A model generated the notes under the pieces. The model worked only from the letters and a program-made list of their open reading frames with translations. It had not been told where the DNA came from and made no database searches. Of a stretch of 64,000 nt of DNA, positions 1 to 8,823 are shown piece by piece (positions within the stretch are counted from its first letter, which is position 1; each line of letters begins with the position of its first letter). A program made the translations under genes and the position numbers. The stretch is from Amphritea balenae. GTDB taxonomy: Bacteria; Pseudomonadota; Gammaproteobacteria; Pseudomonadales; Balneatricaceae. Where the stretch lies: positions 496,001-560,000 of the forward strand of contig NZ_RQXV01000001.1 in NCBI RefSeq assembly GCF_003858655.1, written 5' to 3'.

Positions 1-40
1 ATCTGATTGCTTTAGTTAGCATATTTTCTCGATTTATCGA

Positions 41-2335
41 TTAAGCAGAATAAGACCGCTGCATTATACAATGACCACCTGCCTGAATAGCGTCCTGCAA
101 CGCCTCTTCAGCTTGTTCAATGATTAAGGGGCCAGAAACACCCCGCTCACAACTAACGCCAATACTGCACTTAAGTAAGGTTTTATCTTTACGGTTCAAC
201 TCGATCAAAGACGATTGTAACCGCCTTGCAAGCAACATAGCGCGACTCAGGTCAGTATCCGGCAAGACAATAACAAACTGATCACCAGCCCATTGCCCTA
301 CAACATCATCAAACTGCAATAAATTGAGAAATAGCGCCTCTAGTGAATCAGCCGTGCTACCTAGCCTATCGCTTGTCCTTTCATTCTCAATCTCCATCAC
401 TATCACTGAAACAGGCCTATTCCCGGCGCATGAAACTACATTTTCCAGATAACTTAGAACTTTATCCGTTGAGTATACAAAGCCCTGTTCCAACACATAA
501 TGGGAAAGTGGTTTATACCTGTGTTTAGAAAGCCAGGCGAAGTAAACCATTAACAACAACAACCCTAACACCAGCATCAGAATGGCAGGCCAAAGATAAG
601 TGGCCACTTTAATAGTCTGAGGCTGATAGGCCATCCAACGGGCCGCAAAACGAAGATGATCTTCACTGCCAAGCCTAAGCAAAAGTCTATTCAGAATACC
701 AGTGAGCAAGACATCTTCTTTACGCACTCCGATGGCCAGACTCCATTGCTCTATAAGTGGTCCCTGAATAATCAGATCGGTTAGATTCAGCTCTTTAAAA
801 GTATAATTGAGCGTTGCGTAAGGCCCAAGCATTACATCCACCTCCCCCTGAGCCACCTGTTCAACGCCTTTTACTATATGCTCAAAAGAAACCAATTCAA
901 GCTGAGGATAGTTCTGTACAAGATACGTAGCATAGGCATCACCTTTAAGCACTCCAACTCGAAACCCTTCTAGCTGTGAAAAGCCTTCAATCTTTGAAAA
1001 AACTCTCCGGGTTGCCAGTGACAATGACACATGACGATAAGGCGCAGTATATGAAAGATACTCTCTACGTTCAGCTGTATTAATTCCGGTAAATAAAACC
1101 CGGCAACGACCTAAACGGGAAGCATCAATACTCTCTTGCCAGCTTTCTGTTAAAACCAGTTTAAAAACTATGCCAGTCTGTTCTGACAAATACTGAACAT
1201 ATTCGGAATCAATTCCAATCAACTCATTATCTGCAATGCCTGAATAAGGTAGCCAGTCAGGATCTGCACAAAAAGTTACTTCAGTATTACTTTTTAAAAA
1301 GTCTCTTTCTGAACGAGTCAATAACAGCGGTAGTTTGTTCCACGCAGGCTGATAGATAAACTCACTTATATCGTAGTCAGGCAGATCCGGACTAAGCAAC
1401 TTGTAAATTGGGACCATAGCACTAAAACGCTCAGATGAGAGACTGCCAAACTCAATACCATCGACATAAGCCAGCTCCTTAAGACTCTGCCCTTCAAAAA
1501 AGAGCGCTTCCAATGAGCGATTCTGGGTGTTGTAATTTGAATAGATCAGATTAGCGGTGGCCTGGATATTATTGAACGCATATTGCCACCCTTTGATACT
1601 GGCCCGACGAAAACGTTCCACCAATTCAGGTTTCTGCTCAAGCAGCAGATTAGATGTAAACAGTATATCGCTATACATCTCGAAGCCTTTCGTTCCCGGA
1701 TGAATAATATTGTAGCCAATCCCTTGCTTAATCATCTGGTAGGGCTCATTCGAAATATAAGCACCCATCGCATCCGTATTACGATCGATTAGATCCTGCA
1801 GATTGAAGCTGTGATCCTGATGTAAATATTCACCGGGCTTTATTCCAGCCTGCAGCATCATCGCCATTACTTCAGCATTTTGTTCCGCATCTGAGGTAAT
1901 CATAATCCGCTTGTCTCGCAGATCTTTAACGTGGCTTATGCCGGAATCATCCCGGGTCAATAGCATTAAAGGTGAACGCTGAAATGCAGCAAACAACGCG
2001 GTAATCGGCTTGCCTTGTAAATAGTCAACCAGTATTGATGAGCGTCCAACGGCAAACTCTGCCTCACCATTGACCACCATTTTTGCCAGGTCCCGATCAT
2101 TGCTGAACTCCAGCAGTTCAACATCTAATCCTTCATCCTGGTAAAAACCTTGATCTAAGGCAGCATAGTAACCAGCAAACTGGAACTGATGCTTCCACAT
2201 CAGCTGTAATCGGACTGTTTCAGCAGCACAGAGCGGTTGAGTAAAGAAAAAACACAGTAGGGTAAATATCAGCGCATTTAACCTGCAATGCGAACACCTG
2301 ATAAAAAGCAAATCAAATCTGAGTACGTATGGCAT
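41..2335 (-). CDS. Hybrid NMT1/THI5-type and SBP_bac_3-type substrate-binding protein with degenerate GGDEF domain
   Basis: The 764-residue protein begins with a hydrophobic signal/anchor (about 17-38). An NMT1/THI5-like periplasmic binding domain follows (about 40-330, with the typical LMWKHQFQFAGYYAA start), then a second amino-acid-type (SBP_bac_3) binding domain (about 345-575). One membrane helix (about 585-608) leads to a C-terminal cytoplasmic GGDEF-like domain (about 620-760). The order suggests a ligand sensor signalling across the inner membrane rather than a transporter part; no ABC genes adjoin it. The GGDEF signature reads AGDQF within QWAGDQFVIVLP, and no RxxD inhibitory site precedes it, so diguanylate cyclase activity is doubtful. 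It could be an inactive c-di-GMP/GTP-binding output domain. The domain calls are motif-based; ligand and output are unknown. Confidence 0.8.
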   Translation of the reverse strand: MPYVLRFDLLFIRCSHCRLNALIFTLLCFFFTQPLCAAETVRLQLMWKHQFQFAGYYAALDQGFYQDEGLDVELLEFSNDRDLAKMVVNGEAEFAVGRSSILVDYLQGKPITALFAAFQRSPLMLLTRDDSGISHVKDLRDKRIMITSDAEQNAEVMAMMLQAGIKPGEYLHQDHSFNLQDLIDRNTDAMGAYISNEPYQMIKQGIGYNIIHPGTKGFEMYSDILFTSNLLLEQKPELVERFRRASIKGWQYAFNNIQATANLIYSNYNTQNRSLEALFFEGQSLKELAYVDGIEFGSLSSERFSAMVPIYKLLSPDLPDYDISEFIYQPAWNKLPLLLTRSERDFLKSNTEVTFCADPDWLPYSGIADNELIGIDSEYVQYLSEQTGIVFKLVLTESWQESIDASRLGRCRVLFTGINTAERREYLSYTAPYRHVSLSLATRRVFSKIEGFSQLEGFRVGVLKGDAYATYLVQNYPQLELVSFEHIVKGVEQVAQGEVDVMLGPYATLNYTFKELNLTDLIIQGPLIEQWSLAIGVRKEDVLLTGILNRLLLRLGSEDHLRFAARWMAYQPQTIKVATYLWPAILMLVLGLLLLMVYFAWLSKHRYKPLSHYVLEQGFVYSTDKVLSYLENVVSCAGNRPVSVIVMEIENERTSDRLGSTADSLEALFLNLLQFDDVVGQWAGDQFVIVLPDTDLSRAMLLARRLQSSLIELNRKDKTLLKCSIGVSCERGVSGPLIIEQAEEALQDAIQAGGHCIMQRSYSA

Positions 2336-2540
2336 AGCAAACCTTCCCTGGTTTTGTCTGCCAACCTAACCCTTTGAGCGCAGATAAAGCACAAAAAGGT
2401 AATACCTATCTAGCAGAAAATCTCAATAACAGTATAAAAACAGTAATCCATATTTTTCAATTAAACCTTATATTTAAACGGTTGTATGACTCTTAAACCA
2501 TCTGGTCTGACCGACAGGCAAAACAAATTATTTGAGGCAT

Positions 2541-2568
2541 AAAAAAAGAGCGCAAAGCGCTCTTTTTA
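2541..2568 (-). terminator. Rho-independent terminator after dadX
   Basis: A hairpin with arms AGAGCGC / GCGCTCT and a 3-nt loop is flanked by A and T runs, so it could work in both directions. It lies 19 bp past the stop codon of the alanine racemase gene. Confidence 0.8.
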
Positions 2569-2586
2569 TCTAACTGTTTTAACAAC

Positions 2587-3669
2587 TTAGCTATTGATGT
2601 ACTTCTTATGCACCCGGCGGGTAATGCCCGTAAACAGAGTATAAGGAATCGTAGCGCAGTGCGGTGCGATTTCAGCGGCTGTCAGGTTTTTACCCCAGAA
2701 CTCAACCTCAGTTCCAACACCAGCATCCGGGAAATCAGTAAGATCAACCGCCAGCATATCCATTGATACCCTGCCAATGATCCGGGAACGCTGACCATTC
2801 ACCAGCACAGGGGTTCCGGTACCAGCATGGCGAGGATAACCATCGGCATAACCCAGTGCAACCGTGCCTACACGGGTTGGTGCATCGGCGCAAAAACTGC
2901 CCGCATAACCAACACATTGACCCGGCTGTATTTCACGTACAGCGATCACTTCAGACGTCAGCGTCATCGCAGGAATCAGCTTATCCGCATTTTCCTGGGC
3001 TTGCGGGAAAGGCGTTGCTCCATACAACATCAAACCCGGACGCATAATGTCGCGACGGGCATCGTTCCAGGCCAGTACGCCGGCAGAATTAGCCAGACTA
3101 ACAGGTGCATCAATATCTGCGGTTACCGCATTAAAAACAGCAACCTGCTCTTGAGTCGCTATTTTATCCAGCTCATCAGCACAGGCAAAGTGACTCATTA
3201 GCACTACATCAGCCACATTATCCAGCGACTTAAGACGAGTATATGCCTGCTGGTAATCATCCGGATGTACACCCAGACGATGCATACCTGAATCCATTTT
3301 CAGCCAGATATTGATCGGCTTACTCAGGTTAGCATCAGCTATCTGATCTATCTGGGCAACACTGTGAACAGCACACCACATACCTTTTTCACTGATGTAT
3401 TCCAGTTCTGACGCTTCAAAGAAACCTTCCAGCAACAGAATCGGTTTATCAATACCCGCCTCTACCAGCTCGATACCTTCTTCAATGCAGGCGACGCCGA
3501 ATGCATCAGCTTCAGGCTCCAGTGATTTAGCTATCTCAACAGCACCATGACCATAGCCATTCGCTTTAATTATTGCGACGGCTTTACCGGCAGAATTAAG
3601 CGACCGGGCTAGCCGGTAGTTATGCCGGATAGCGTCCAGATCGATAGTGATTCTTGCAGCACGACTCAT
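2587..3669 (-). CDS. dadX: Alanine racemase (catabolic DadX type)
   Basis: This 360-residue PLP enzyme interconverts L- and D-alanine. The PLP lysine is K35 in the IIKANGYGHG motif at the end of the first strand of the TIM barrel. The C-terminal beta domain carries GYAGSF and LGYADGYPR, which include the usual catalytic tyrosine and substrate-binding residues. Length is normal for Alr/DadX (about 355-360). It is the last gene of a minus-strand group after dadA and ridA, 11 bp downstream of ridA, with a terminator beyond it. That order is the classic catabolic dad arrangement, in which racemase plus D-amino acid dehydrogenase convert alanine to pyruvate. A biosynthetic alr role is not excluded if the genome has no second copy. 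Confidence 0.95.
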   Translation of the reverse strand: MSRAARITIDLDAIRHNYRLARSLNSAGKAVAIIKANGYGHGAVEIAKSLEPEADAFGVACIEEGIELVEAGIDKPILLLEGFFEASELEYISEKGMWCAVHSVAQIDQIADANLSKPINIWLKMDSGMHRLGVHPDDYQQAYTRLKSLDNVADVVLMSHFACADELDKIATQEQVAVFNAVTADIDAPVSLANSAGVLAWNDARRDIMRPGLMLYGATPFPQAQENADKLIPAMTLTSEVIAVREIQPGQCVGYAGSFCADAPTRVGTVALGYADGYPRHAGTGTPVLVNGQRSRIIGRVSMDMLAVDLTDFPDAGVGTEVEFWGKNLTAAEIAPHCATIPYTLFTGITRRVHKKYINS

Positions 3670-3680
3670 TAATCTTCCTC

Positions 3681-4073
3681 TTAAACGGTAACCATTACCG
3701 CTTCTACTTCGATATCCGCATCCTTTGGCAGCGCTTTAACAGCATAAGCAGCACGGGCCGGATATGGCTGTTCAAAATAACGTGACATCACTTCATTAAC
3801 GGTGGCAAAGTTAGCCAGATCGGTCAGTAGAATAGTAACTTTTACCAGGTCATTCATAGAGCCACCTGCTGCTTCAGAAATCGCTTTCAGGTTTTCAAAA
3901 ACCTGAACAGCCTGAGCTTCAAATGACTCGGTTACCATCTCCATCGTCGCCGGAACCAGAGGGATCTGACCAGAGATGTATACAGTGTTATCGACCTTCA
4001 CTGCCTGGGAGTAGGTACCGATAGCGGATGGGGCATTTTCAGTTGCGATAATAGTCTTAGTTGGCATGTTCAT
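3681..4073 (-). CDS. ridA: RidA family enamine/imine deaminase
   Basis: This 130-residue YjgF/YER057c/UK114 family protein hydrolyses reactive 2-aminoacrylate and other imine intermediates released by PLP enzymes and amino-acid dehydrogenases. Family features include [10 protein letters not shown] near the N terminus, YISGQIPL, and the C-terminal block [24 protein letters not shown], broken here as [10 protein letters not shown] and [12 protein letters not shown], with the conserved arginine. It sits between dadA and dadX, where it would clear the imino acid made by DadA. A downstream in-frame ATG (4067) could be the true start, changing only two residues. The assignment is firm. Confidence 0.93.
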   Translation of the reverse strand: MNMPTKTIIATENAPSAIGTYSQAVKVDNTVYISGQIPLVPATMEMVTESFEAQAVQVFENLKAISEAAGGSMNDLVKVTILLTDLANFATVNEVMSRYFEQPYPARAAYAVKALPKDADIEVEAVMVTV

Positions 4074-4318
4074 ATCCAGTATAAAAAATAGAAATTAGTC
4101 TAAGGAAGGTACGCATATATCCCTCGTCTCTGGCTTACAGAGAAAACACCGGGCTTATTCGCACCTTACTCTAAAGATTACAATCTGTTCATTGCAACGG
4201 CACAATTACCGCCTGTCCCCCGACAGTCAATCGGGACAGATTATAGCCTGTTAAAAAATTACAGCACAGGGGCCAGTGCAACCTTTTCAGGTAGCCCAGC
4301 CTTAGATAATTGGGCGGC

Positions 4319-5578
4319 CTATTTCTGACCATAACGTGCAGCGGACAAGCCTTCCGGATCGATATCCGTGCTGTTACCACTGATCACATCAGCAATAAAC
4401 TTTCCTGATCCCAGTGACATAGTCCATCCCAGAGTACCGTGACCGGTATTCAGATACAGATTAGGATAGCGGGTTCCACCCAGAACCGGAGTACCATCGG
4501 GTGTCATTGGCCGTAAACCGGTCCAGAACTCTGCTTTTTCAAGATCGCCACCACCGGGGAACAGATCCCCTACTGTATGCTCAACATTCTTGCGACGCTT
4601 TTCTTGTAGCGACGTATCGTATGACGTAATTTCAGCGGTACCACCTACTCTGATCCGATCTTCAAAGCGGGTAACAGCGACTTTAAAGGTTTCATCCATA
4701 ATGGTTGAAACCGGCGCTTTAGATTCATCAATAATAGGCAAAGTCAGTGAATAGCCTTTTATCGGATATACCGGTACGACAACCCCCACATTAGCCAACA
4801 GCAGCGTTGAGTAACTGCCCATACACATCAGATAACGATCGGCAGTAAAGGTGCCTTTATTGGTTTTGACGCCAACAATATTGTCATCGTCACTGATCAG
4901 ACCTTCTACCTCTGTATCAAATTTAAATTCGACACCTAGCTTTTTACATTCTTCAGCCAGCGCAGTGGTAAATTTAAAACAGTCTCCGGTTTCATCACCG
5001 GGTAAACGCAGGCCACCCACGATCTTATCTTTTACATGACTTAATGCGGGCTCTCTTGATACACAGCCGTCCCGATCAAGCACTTCGTAGTCTACTCCGC
5101 ACTCTTCCAGAACCTTAATATCCTTGGCAGCGGCATCAACCTGTTTCTGGGCTCGAAACAGCTGCAAAGTACCATTGGTTCTCGCATCATAATCAATTTC
5201 GACTTCAGAACGAAGATCTTTGAAACAATCACGGCTATACTCAGCTAAACGCATCATCCGTGCTTTATTCACGTGGTATGAGCTTTGGGTGCAGTTAGAC
5301 AACATTTTAGTCATCCATTTTAATGTGTTGGCATTAACCTTAGGGTTAATCATCAGTGGAGCCAGGTCCTGCATCATCCACTTGATCGCTTTCAGAGGTA
5401 CGCCAGGTGCAGCCCAGGGTGCTGAGTAGCCTGGAGAGATCTGTCCGGCATTGCCAAAGCTGGTCTCCATAGCCGGAGCACTCTGACGGTCGATGATAGT
5501 CACCTGATGGCCCTGCTTAGCCAGATACCAGGCGCTGGTAACGCCAATGACACCACTACCCAAAATTACAATTTGCAT
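4319..5578 (-). CDS. dadA: D-amino acid dehydrogenase small subunit
   Basis: A 419-residue FAD-dependent dehydrogenase that oxidises D-alanine and other D-amino acids to 2-oxo acids and ammonia, passing electrons to the respiratory chain at the inner membrane. The N-terminal dinucleotide fold is clear (VILGSGVIGVTSAWYLAKQG, residues 4-23). The SFGNAGQISPGYSAPWAAPG segment and the C-terminal GLRPMTPDGTPVLG and NLYLNTGHGTLGWTMS motifs are diagnostic of DadA. Length is near the 416-432 of known DadA. It is the first gene of the dadA-ridA-dadX group, though 245 bp separate it from ridA, so a second promoter is possible. A divergent Lrp-family regulator shares its upstream region. Confidence 0.95.
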   Translation of the reverse strand: MQIVILGSGVIGVTSAWYLAKQGHQVTIIDRQSAPAMETSFGNAGQISPGYSAPWAAPGVPLKAIKWMMQDLAPLMINPKVNANTLKWMTKMLSNCTQSSYHVNKARMMRLAEYSRDCFKDLRSEVEIDYDARTNGTLQLFRAQKQVDAAAKDIKVLEECGVDYEVLDRDGCVSREPALSHVKDKIVGGLRLPGDETGDCFKFTTALAEECKKLGVEFKFDTEVEGLISDDDNIVGVKTNKGTFTADRYLMCMGSYSTLLLANVGVVVPVYPIKGYSLTLPIIDESKAPVSTIMDETFKVAVTRFEDRIRVGGTAEITSYDTSLQEKRRKNVEHTVGDLFPGGGDLEKAEFWTGLRPMTPDGTPVLGGTRYPNLYLNTGHGTLGWTMSLGSGKFIADVISGNSTDIDPEGLSAARYGQK

Positions 5579-5738
5579 AAAACTACCTATCTGTTTTTTA
5601 TATTTATTAACAACAAAGAATTCGGCTAGTATATTGCAGCTTTGACAGTTTATTTTTTTGTAATTAAACTAGTTTCAAAACTATTACCCTAGTAAAATCC
5701 AAAAATAAAAAAATTTAACTCTAAAGCAGAGTAGCGCT
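5579..5738. promoter_or_regulatory. Divergent dadA / lrp-type regulator promoter region
   Basis: This 160-bp very AT-rich gap lies between the start codons of dadA (minus strand) and the Lrp-family regulator (plus strand). It contains runs such as AAAATCCAAAAATAAAAAAA and CTAGTTTCAAAACTATTACC. AT-rich, poorly conserved sites are typical for Lrp-type proteins, so the regulator probably binds here. No exact promoter boxes were assigned. Confidence 0.45.
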
Positions 5739-6236
5739 ATGAAACCGAGTCAGAAACGTAAGCTGGATAAGATTGACCTGAATATTCTGAAGACCCTGCA
5801 GGAAAACGGTCGAATCAGTTATGTCGATCTTGCTGATATTGTGGGTCTGAGTACCACGCCTTGTATGGAGCGTGTCAAACGGCTTGAAAAAGATGGTCTG
5901 ATTCAGGGTTATTACGCCCGTATCGATCCCCAGGCAATGGGGTATGGCATGCTGGTATTTGTCGAGATCTCACTCTCATACCAATCGCCCGATGCATTCC
6001 TGAAATTTAATCAGGCAGTCGCATCCCTTCCTTATGTATTGGAATGCCATCTGGTATCCGGTGATGCCGACTTCCTGATCAAAGCGCGCATTGCCGATAT
6101 GTCAGAATACCGTGCCCTGCTGGGTGAGATGCTGCTAACCTTACCAGGCGTAAAGAACTCTAAGAGTTATATCGTAATGGAAGAGGTAAAAGAGTCGCTC
6201 AGTCTGCCTATTAACCCTCACCAACCCCGTGCTTAA
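5739..6236 (+). CDS. Lrp/AsnC family transcriptional regulator (DadR-like)
   Basis: A 165-residue leucine-responsive-protein family regulator. Residues 10-70 form the winged HTH (KIDLNILKTLQENGRISYVDLADIVGLSTTPCMERVKRLE, given in parts: start KIDLNILKTLQ, recognition part GLSTTPCMERVKRL). Residues 75-155 form the RAM effector-binding domain (YGMLVFVEISL, VLECHLVSGDADFLIK). It is transcribed away from dadA across 160 bp. In Pseudomonas and enterics an Lrp-type protein activates the dad operon in response to alanine. By position this one probably controls dadA-ridA-dadX here, but that is inference. Family assignment is firm. Confidence 0.93.
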   Translation: MKPSQKRKLDKIDLNILKTLQENGRISYVDLADIVGLSTTPCMERVKRLEKDGLIQGYYARIDPQAMGYGMLVFVEISLSYQSPDAFLKFNQAVASLPYVLECHLVSGDADFLIKARIADMSEYRALLGEMLLTLPGVKNSKSYIVMEEVKESLSLPINPHQPRA

Positions 6237-6247
6237 TAGCCTTTTAT

Positions 6248-7150
6248 TCAGGGCTGGTTGCCGATCTCTAGCAGCCAGTCATGAACCGCTTTAATACGAG
6301 GGTTCTTTAACGCACCCTGAGGGTAAATAATATAGTAGCTACACCGGCACTGTCGTTTTTCATAGGGCGCAATTAGCCTGCCACGTATGATCTCTTCCGT
6401 TATTAGCGACTCCCGGGCAATAGCTGCGCCCAACCCCGCTACGGCGGCCTTAATGGCCATATCCCCCCGGTTAAAGTAATGCCCCCTGCTGGTATCGATA
6501 TCCTTCATACCATTCACATCCAGAAAATACCGCCACTCCGCATCAGGCTCAGCGTTAGCCCAGGGAGCAGTATCATGCAGCAAAGGCACCCGGTTTAACG
6601 CACCGTCCATCTGCCAGTCAATCGCACTGAAATATTCAGGACTCACCACCGGGAACAGATATTCGTCCATCATCAAGGTACTACTAAGCCCCGGATAATC
6701 ACCAACGCCATAATCAATCGCTATATCAAAATCGCGCGCTCGCAGGTCCAGCAAACTGCCCTCAGCAAAGGTTTCTATTCGAATATCCGGAAAGCGTTTT
6801 TGAAAACCACCCAGCCGGGGAATTAACCACTTAAATACAAATGACGGGATAGACCGCAACCGGACACTACCCTCCAGATCAGAACGTTTAATACGCCCTA
6901 AACAGCTATCCAGGCTCAGCAGAGCCGGCCGTGCGGTTTCATATAACTGAGCCCCCTGGGGTGTCAGCTCAACCTGACGTGTCTTACGGGTAAACAAACC
7001 CGTACCAATCTGAGTCTCCAGATTCTTAATTTGCTGACTGACTGCGCCGGGTGTAATAGATAACTCTGCCGCAGCCTGACTGAAACTGCGTAATCGCGCC
7101 GCCGCTTCAAAAGTTTTCAATGCGGCTAAAATCTGACTATTCAGATGCAT
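6248..7150 (-). CDS. LysR family regulator (GcvA/DsdC-like) divergent from dsdA
   Basis: A 300-residue LysR-type regulator. The N-terminal HTH (residues 6-65) includes LKTFEAAARLRSFSQAAAEL and ITPGAVSQQIKNLE; a periplasmic-binding-like effector domain fills residues 90-295. The sequence style is that of the GcvA/AmpR branch. It ends 12 bp from the convergent Lrp-type gene and is divergent from dsdA, the same layout as dsdC with dsdXA in E. coli, so it probably activates dsdA in response to D-serine. A near-perfect 15-bp palindrome of the LysR T-N11-A kind lies in the intergenic region at 7188-7202. Confidence 0.88.
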   Translation of the reverse strand: MHLNSQILAALKTFEAAARLRSFSQAAAELSITPGAVSQQIKNLETQIGTGLFTRKTRQVELTPQGAQLYETARPALLSLDSCLGRIKRSDLEGSVRLRSIPSFVFKWLIPRLGGFQKRFPDIRIETFAEGSLLDLRARDFDIAIDYGVGDYPGLSSTLMMDEYLFPVVSPEYFSAIDWQMDGALNRVPLLHDTAPWANAEPDAEWRYFLDVNGMKDIDTSRGHYFNRGDMAIKAAVAGLGAAIARESLITEEIIRGRLIAPYEKRQCRCSYYIIYPQGALKNPRIKAVHDWLLEIGNQP

Positions 7151-7187
7151 AATATTCTGGCCACCGACTGATGATATAAGATTATGG

Positions 7188-7202
7188 TTTAGTTAAACTA
7201 AA
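7188..7202. promoter_or_regulatory. Palindromic LysR-type operator candidate
   Basis: The sequence TTTAGTTAAACTAAA is a palindrome around its central base with the T-N11-A form expected for LysR proteins. It sits between the divergent LysR gene (start 7150) and dsdA. Its function is inferred from symmetry and position. Confidence 0.55.
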
Positions 7203-7295
7203 ACATACTATAGAAATGATCGATTGTTTAGTCTGACTATCCCTAACAGAATGCTCCTTCCTGCATCTAACAAAACAACAAACGCAGATAATAAT

Positions 7296-8618
7296 ATGAC
7301 AGCAACGATCGATACTCCGCTGGGCCAGCAGTTACAACAGGCTCAACCTTTTCTATGGCTCAACCCTGCCTACAAGGCTAGCACTGATAATGATCGAGAC
7401 GGTCTCAGTATCACTGATATCAGGCAGGCTGATCTCCGCTTGCGCCGTTTTGCCCCTTTATTAAAGCGACTTTTTCCTGAACTTGAAGCATCGGACGGAA
7501 TAATCGAGTCTGCACTACTGTCTGCGCCAGCCCTGCAACAGCACTCTTTTCCTGAACTACCGGGCCGGCTAAAGATAAAAGCTGATCATTCGCTACCGGT
7601 AGCCGGCTCGATCAAGGCCCGTGGTGGTATCCACGAAGTATTGTGTCATGCCGAACAGCTGGCATTGGATAATAACCTGATCGATAGCACCTCGGATGAC
7701 TACCTTAAGTTTGGCCATCCAGCGGCCAAACAACTGTTCAGCAACTATGAAATTGCTGTCAGCAGTACCGGTAACCTGGGACTGAGCATCGGTATTATCA
7801 GTGCCGCACTGGGATTCAAAGTCGTTGTACATATGTCAGTGGAGGCCAAACAGTGGAAAAAGGAGCGGCTTCGTAACCGTGGTGTCACTGTTATAGAGCA
7901 TAGTGATGATTACAGTGCTGCAGTCGCCGCAGGACGGGCGGCATCTGATGCTGATCCAAACAGTTATTTTATTGATGATGAAAACTCTCCCCGACTATTT
8001 CTCGGCTATGCTGCGGCAGCTCTGCGTTTGCAGGAACAGCTAGCAGAACAGCAGATTATCGTCGATGCAGAACATCCTCTGTTTGTTTATATCCCTTGTG
8101 GTGTAGGTGGCGCACCTGGCGGCATCAATTTTGGCCTGAAGCAGGTATTTGGTCCTGATGTACACGTTTTCTTTGCGGAACCGGTACAAGCACCTTGCGT
8201 CCTGCTGGGCATGCAGGCCAATGATAAAGAACATCCAGAATCGGTCTACGATGTTGGCTTAAAAGTAGCGACCGAAGCCGATGGTCTGGCTGTGAGCATG
8301 GCATCAGGCTGGGTCTGCTCAGTCATTGAGCCTATGCTGTCGGGTATTTTTACAGTCACAGATAATGAGTTGTTCCGTAATCTGAGCGATCTGTTTCAAA
8401 GTGAAGGGTTGGAAGTCGAACCCTCTGCAGCAGCAGGCTTTTCGGGTTTACACCAACTTATCAACACAGACTCAGGTAAACAGTATCTGCAACAGCAGCA
8501 CTTAGATACCGTAATCAATCAGGCCACTCATCTGGTCTGGACCACCGGTGGATTGTTTGTCCCAGCACAAGAGATGAAGAAATTTCAACAGCGTGGTGCT
8601 GAACTAGCCGGGCTGTGA
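7296..8618 (+). CDS. dsdA: D-serine ammonia-lyase (D-serine dehydratase)
   Basis: A PLP fold-type II enzyme that deaminates D-serine to pyruvate and ammonia. I chose the ATG at 7296, giving 440 residues, because E. coli DsdA has 442 and the upstream in-frame TTG at 7224 would add a non-homologous 24-residue stretch. The PLP lysine is about K107 in PVAGSIKARGGIHEVL. The phosphate-binding loop is SSTGNLGLSIGI, and FIDDENSPRLFLGY, PCGVGGAPGGINFG and ATHLVWTTGG are family hallmarks. Together with the dad genes next door it makes this segment a D-amino-acid catabolic patch. The assignment is firm; the exact start is less so. Confidence 0.95.
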   Translation: MTATIDTPLGQQLQQAQPFLWLNPAYKASTDNDRDGLSITDIRQADLRLRRFAPLLKRLFPELEASDGIIESALLSAPALQQHSFPELPGRLKIKADHSLPVAGSIKARGGIHEVLCHAEQLALDNNLIDSTSDDYLKFGHPAAKQLFSNYEIAVSSTGNLGLSIGIISAALGFKVVVHMSVEAKQWKKERLRNRGVTVIEHSDDYSAAVAAGRAASDADPNSYFIDDENSPRLFLGYAAAALRLQEQLAEQQIIVDAEHPLFVYIPCGVGGAPGGINFGLKQVFGPDVHVFFAEPVQAPCVLLGMQANDKEHPESVYDVGLKVATEADGLAVSMASGWVCSVIEPMLSGIFTVTDNELFRNLSDLFQSEGLEVEPSAAAGFSGLHQLINTDSGKQYLQQQHLDTVINQATHLVWTTGGLFVPAQEMKKFQQRGAELAGL

Positions 8619-8823
8619 TACCAATCATCGCCTATCGGATTCATATTTCCGAAACAGGCGTTGAGCTTTAGTTGAGCTATATTAATCACTAAAGCAGGTT
8701 TGTCGGTCACCCACTTGTGACCTGCAAATTTAATATTTCGCTACAAGCGGAAGCTCTCCGGTTCGGGTTCGCCAGGCCATAAGCCTGCCAGGCTGGAGAA
8801 ATACAATAATTAAGGAGTTCATA

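Noticed and set aside
7224-7295. N-terminal extension of dsdA from a TTG codon
   Set aside because: The added 24 residues do not fit the family length; the ATG at 7296 gives the usual size.
8619-8823. Glycine riboswitch upstream of the AGCS symporter
   Set aside because: Such symporters are often controlled by glycine riboswitches, but I could not find the conserved aptamer segments on the plus strand.
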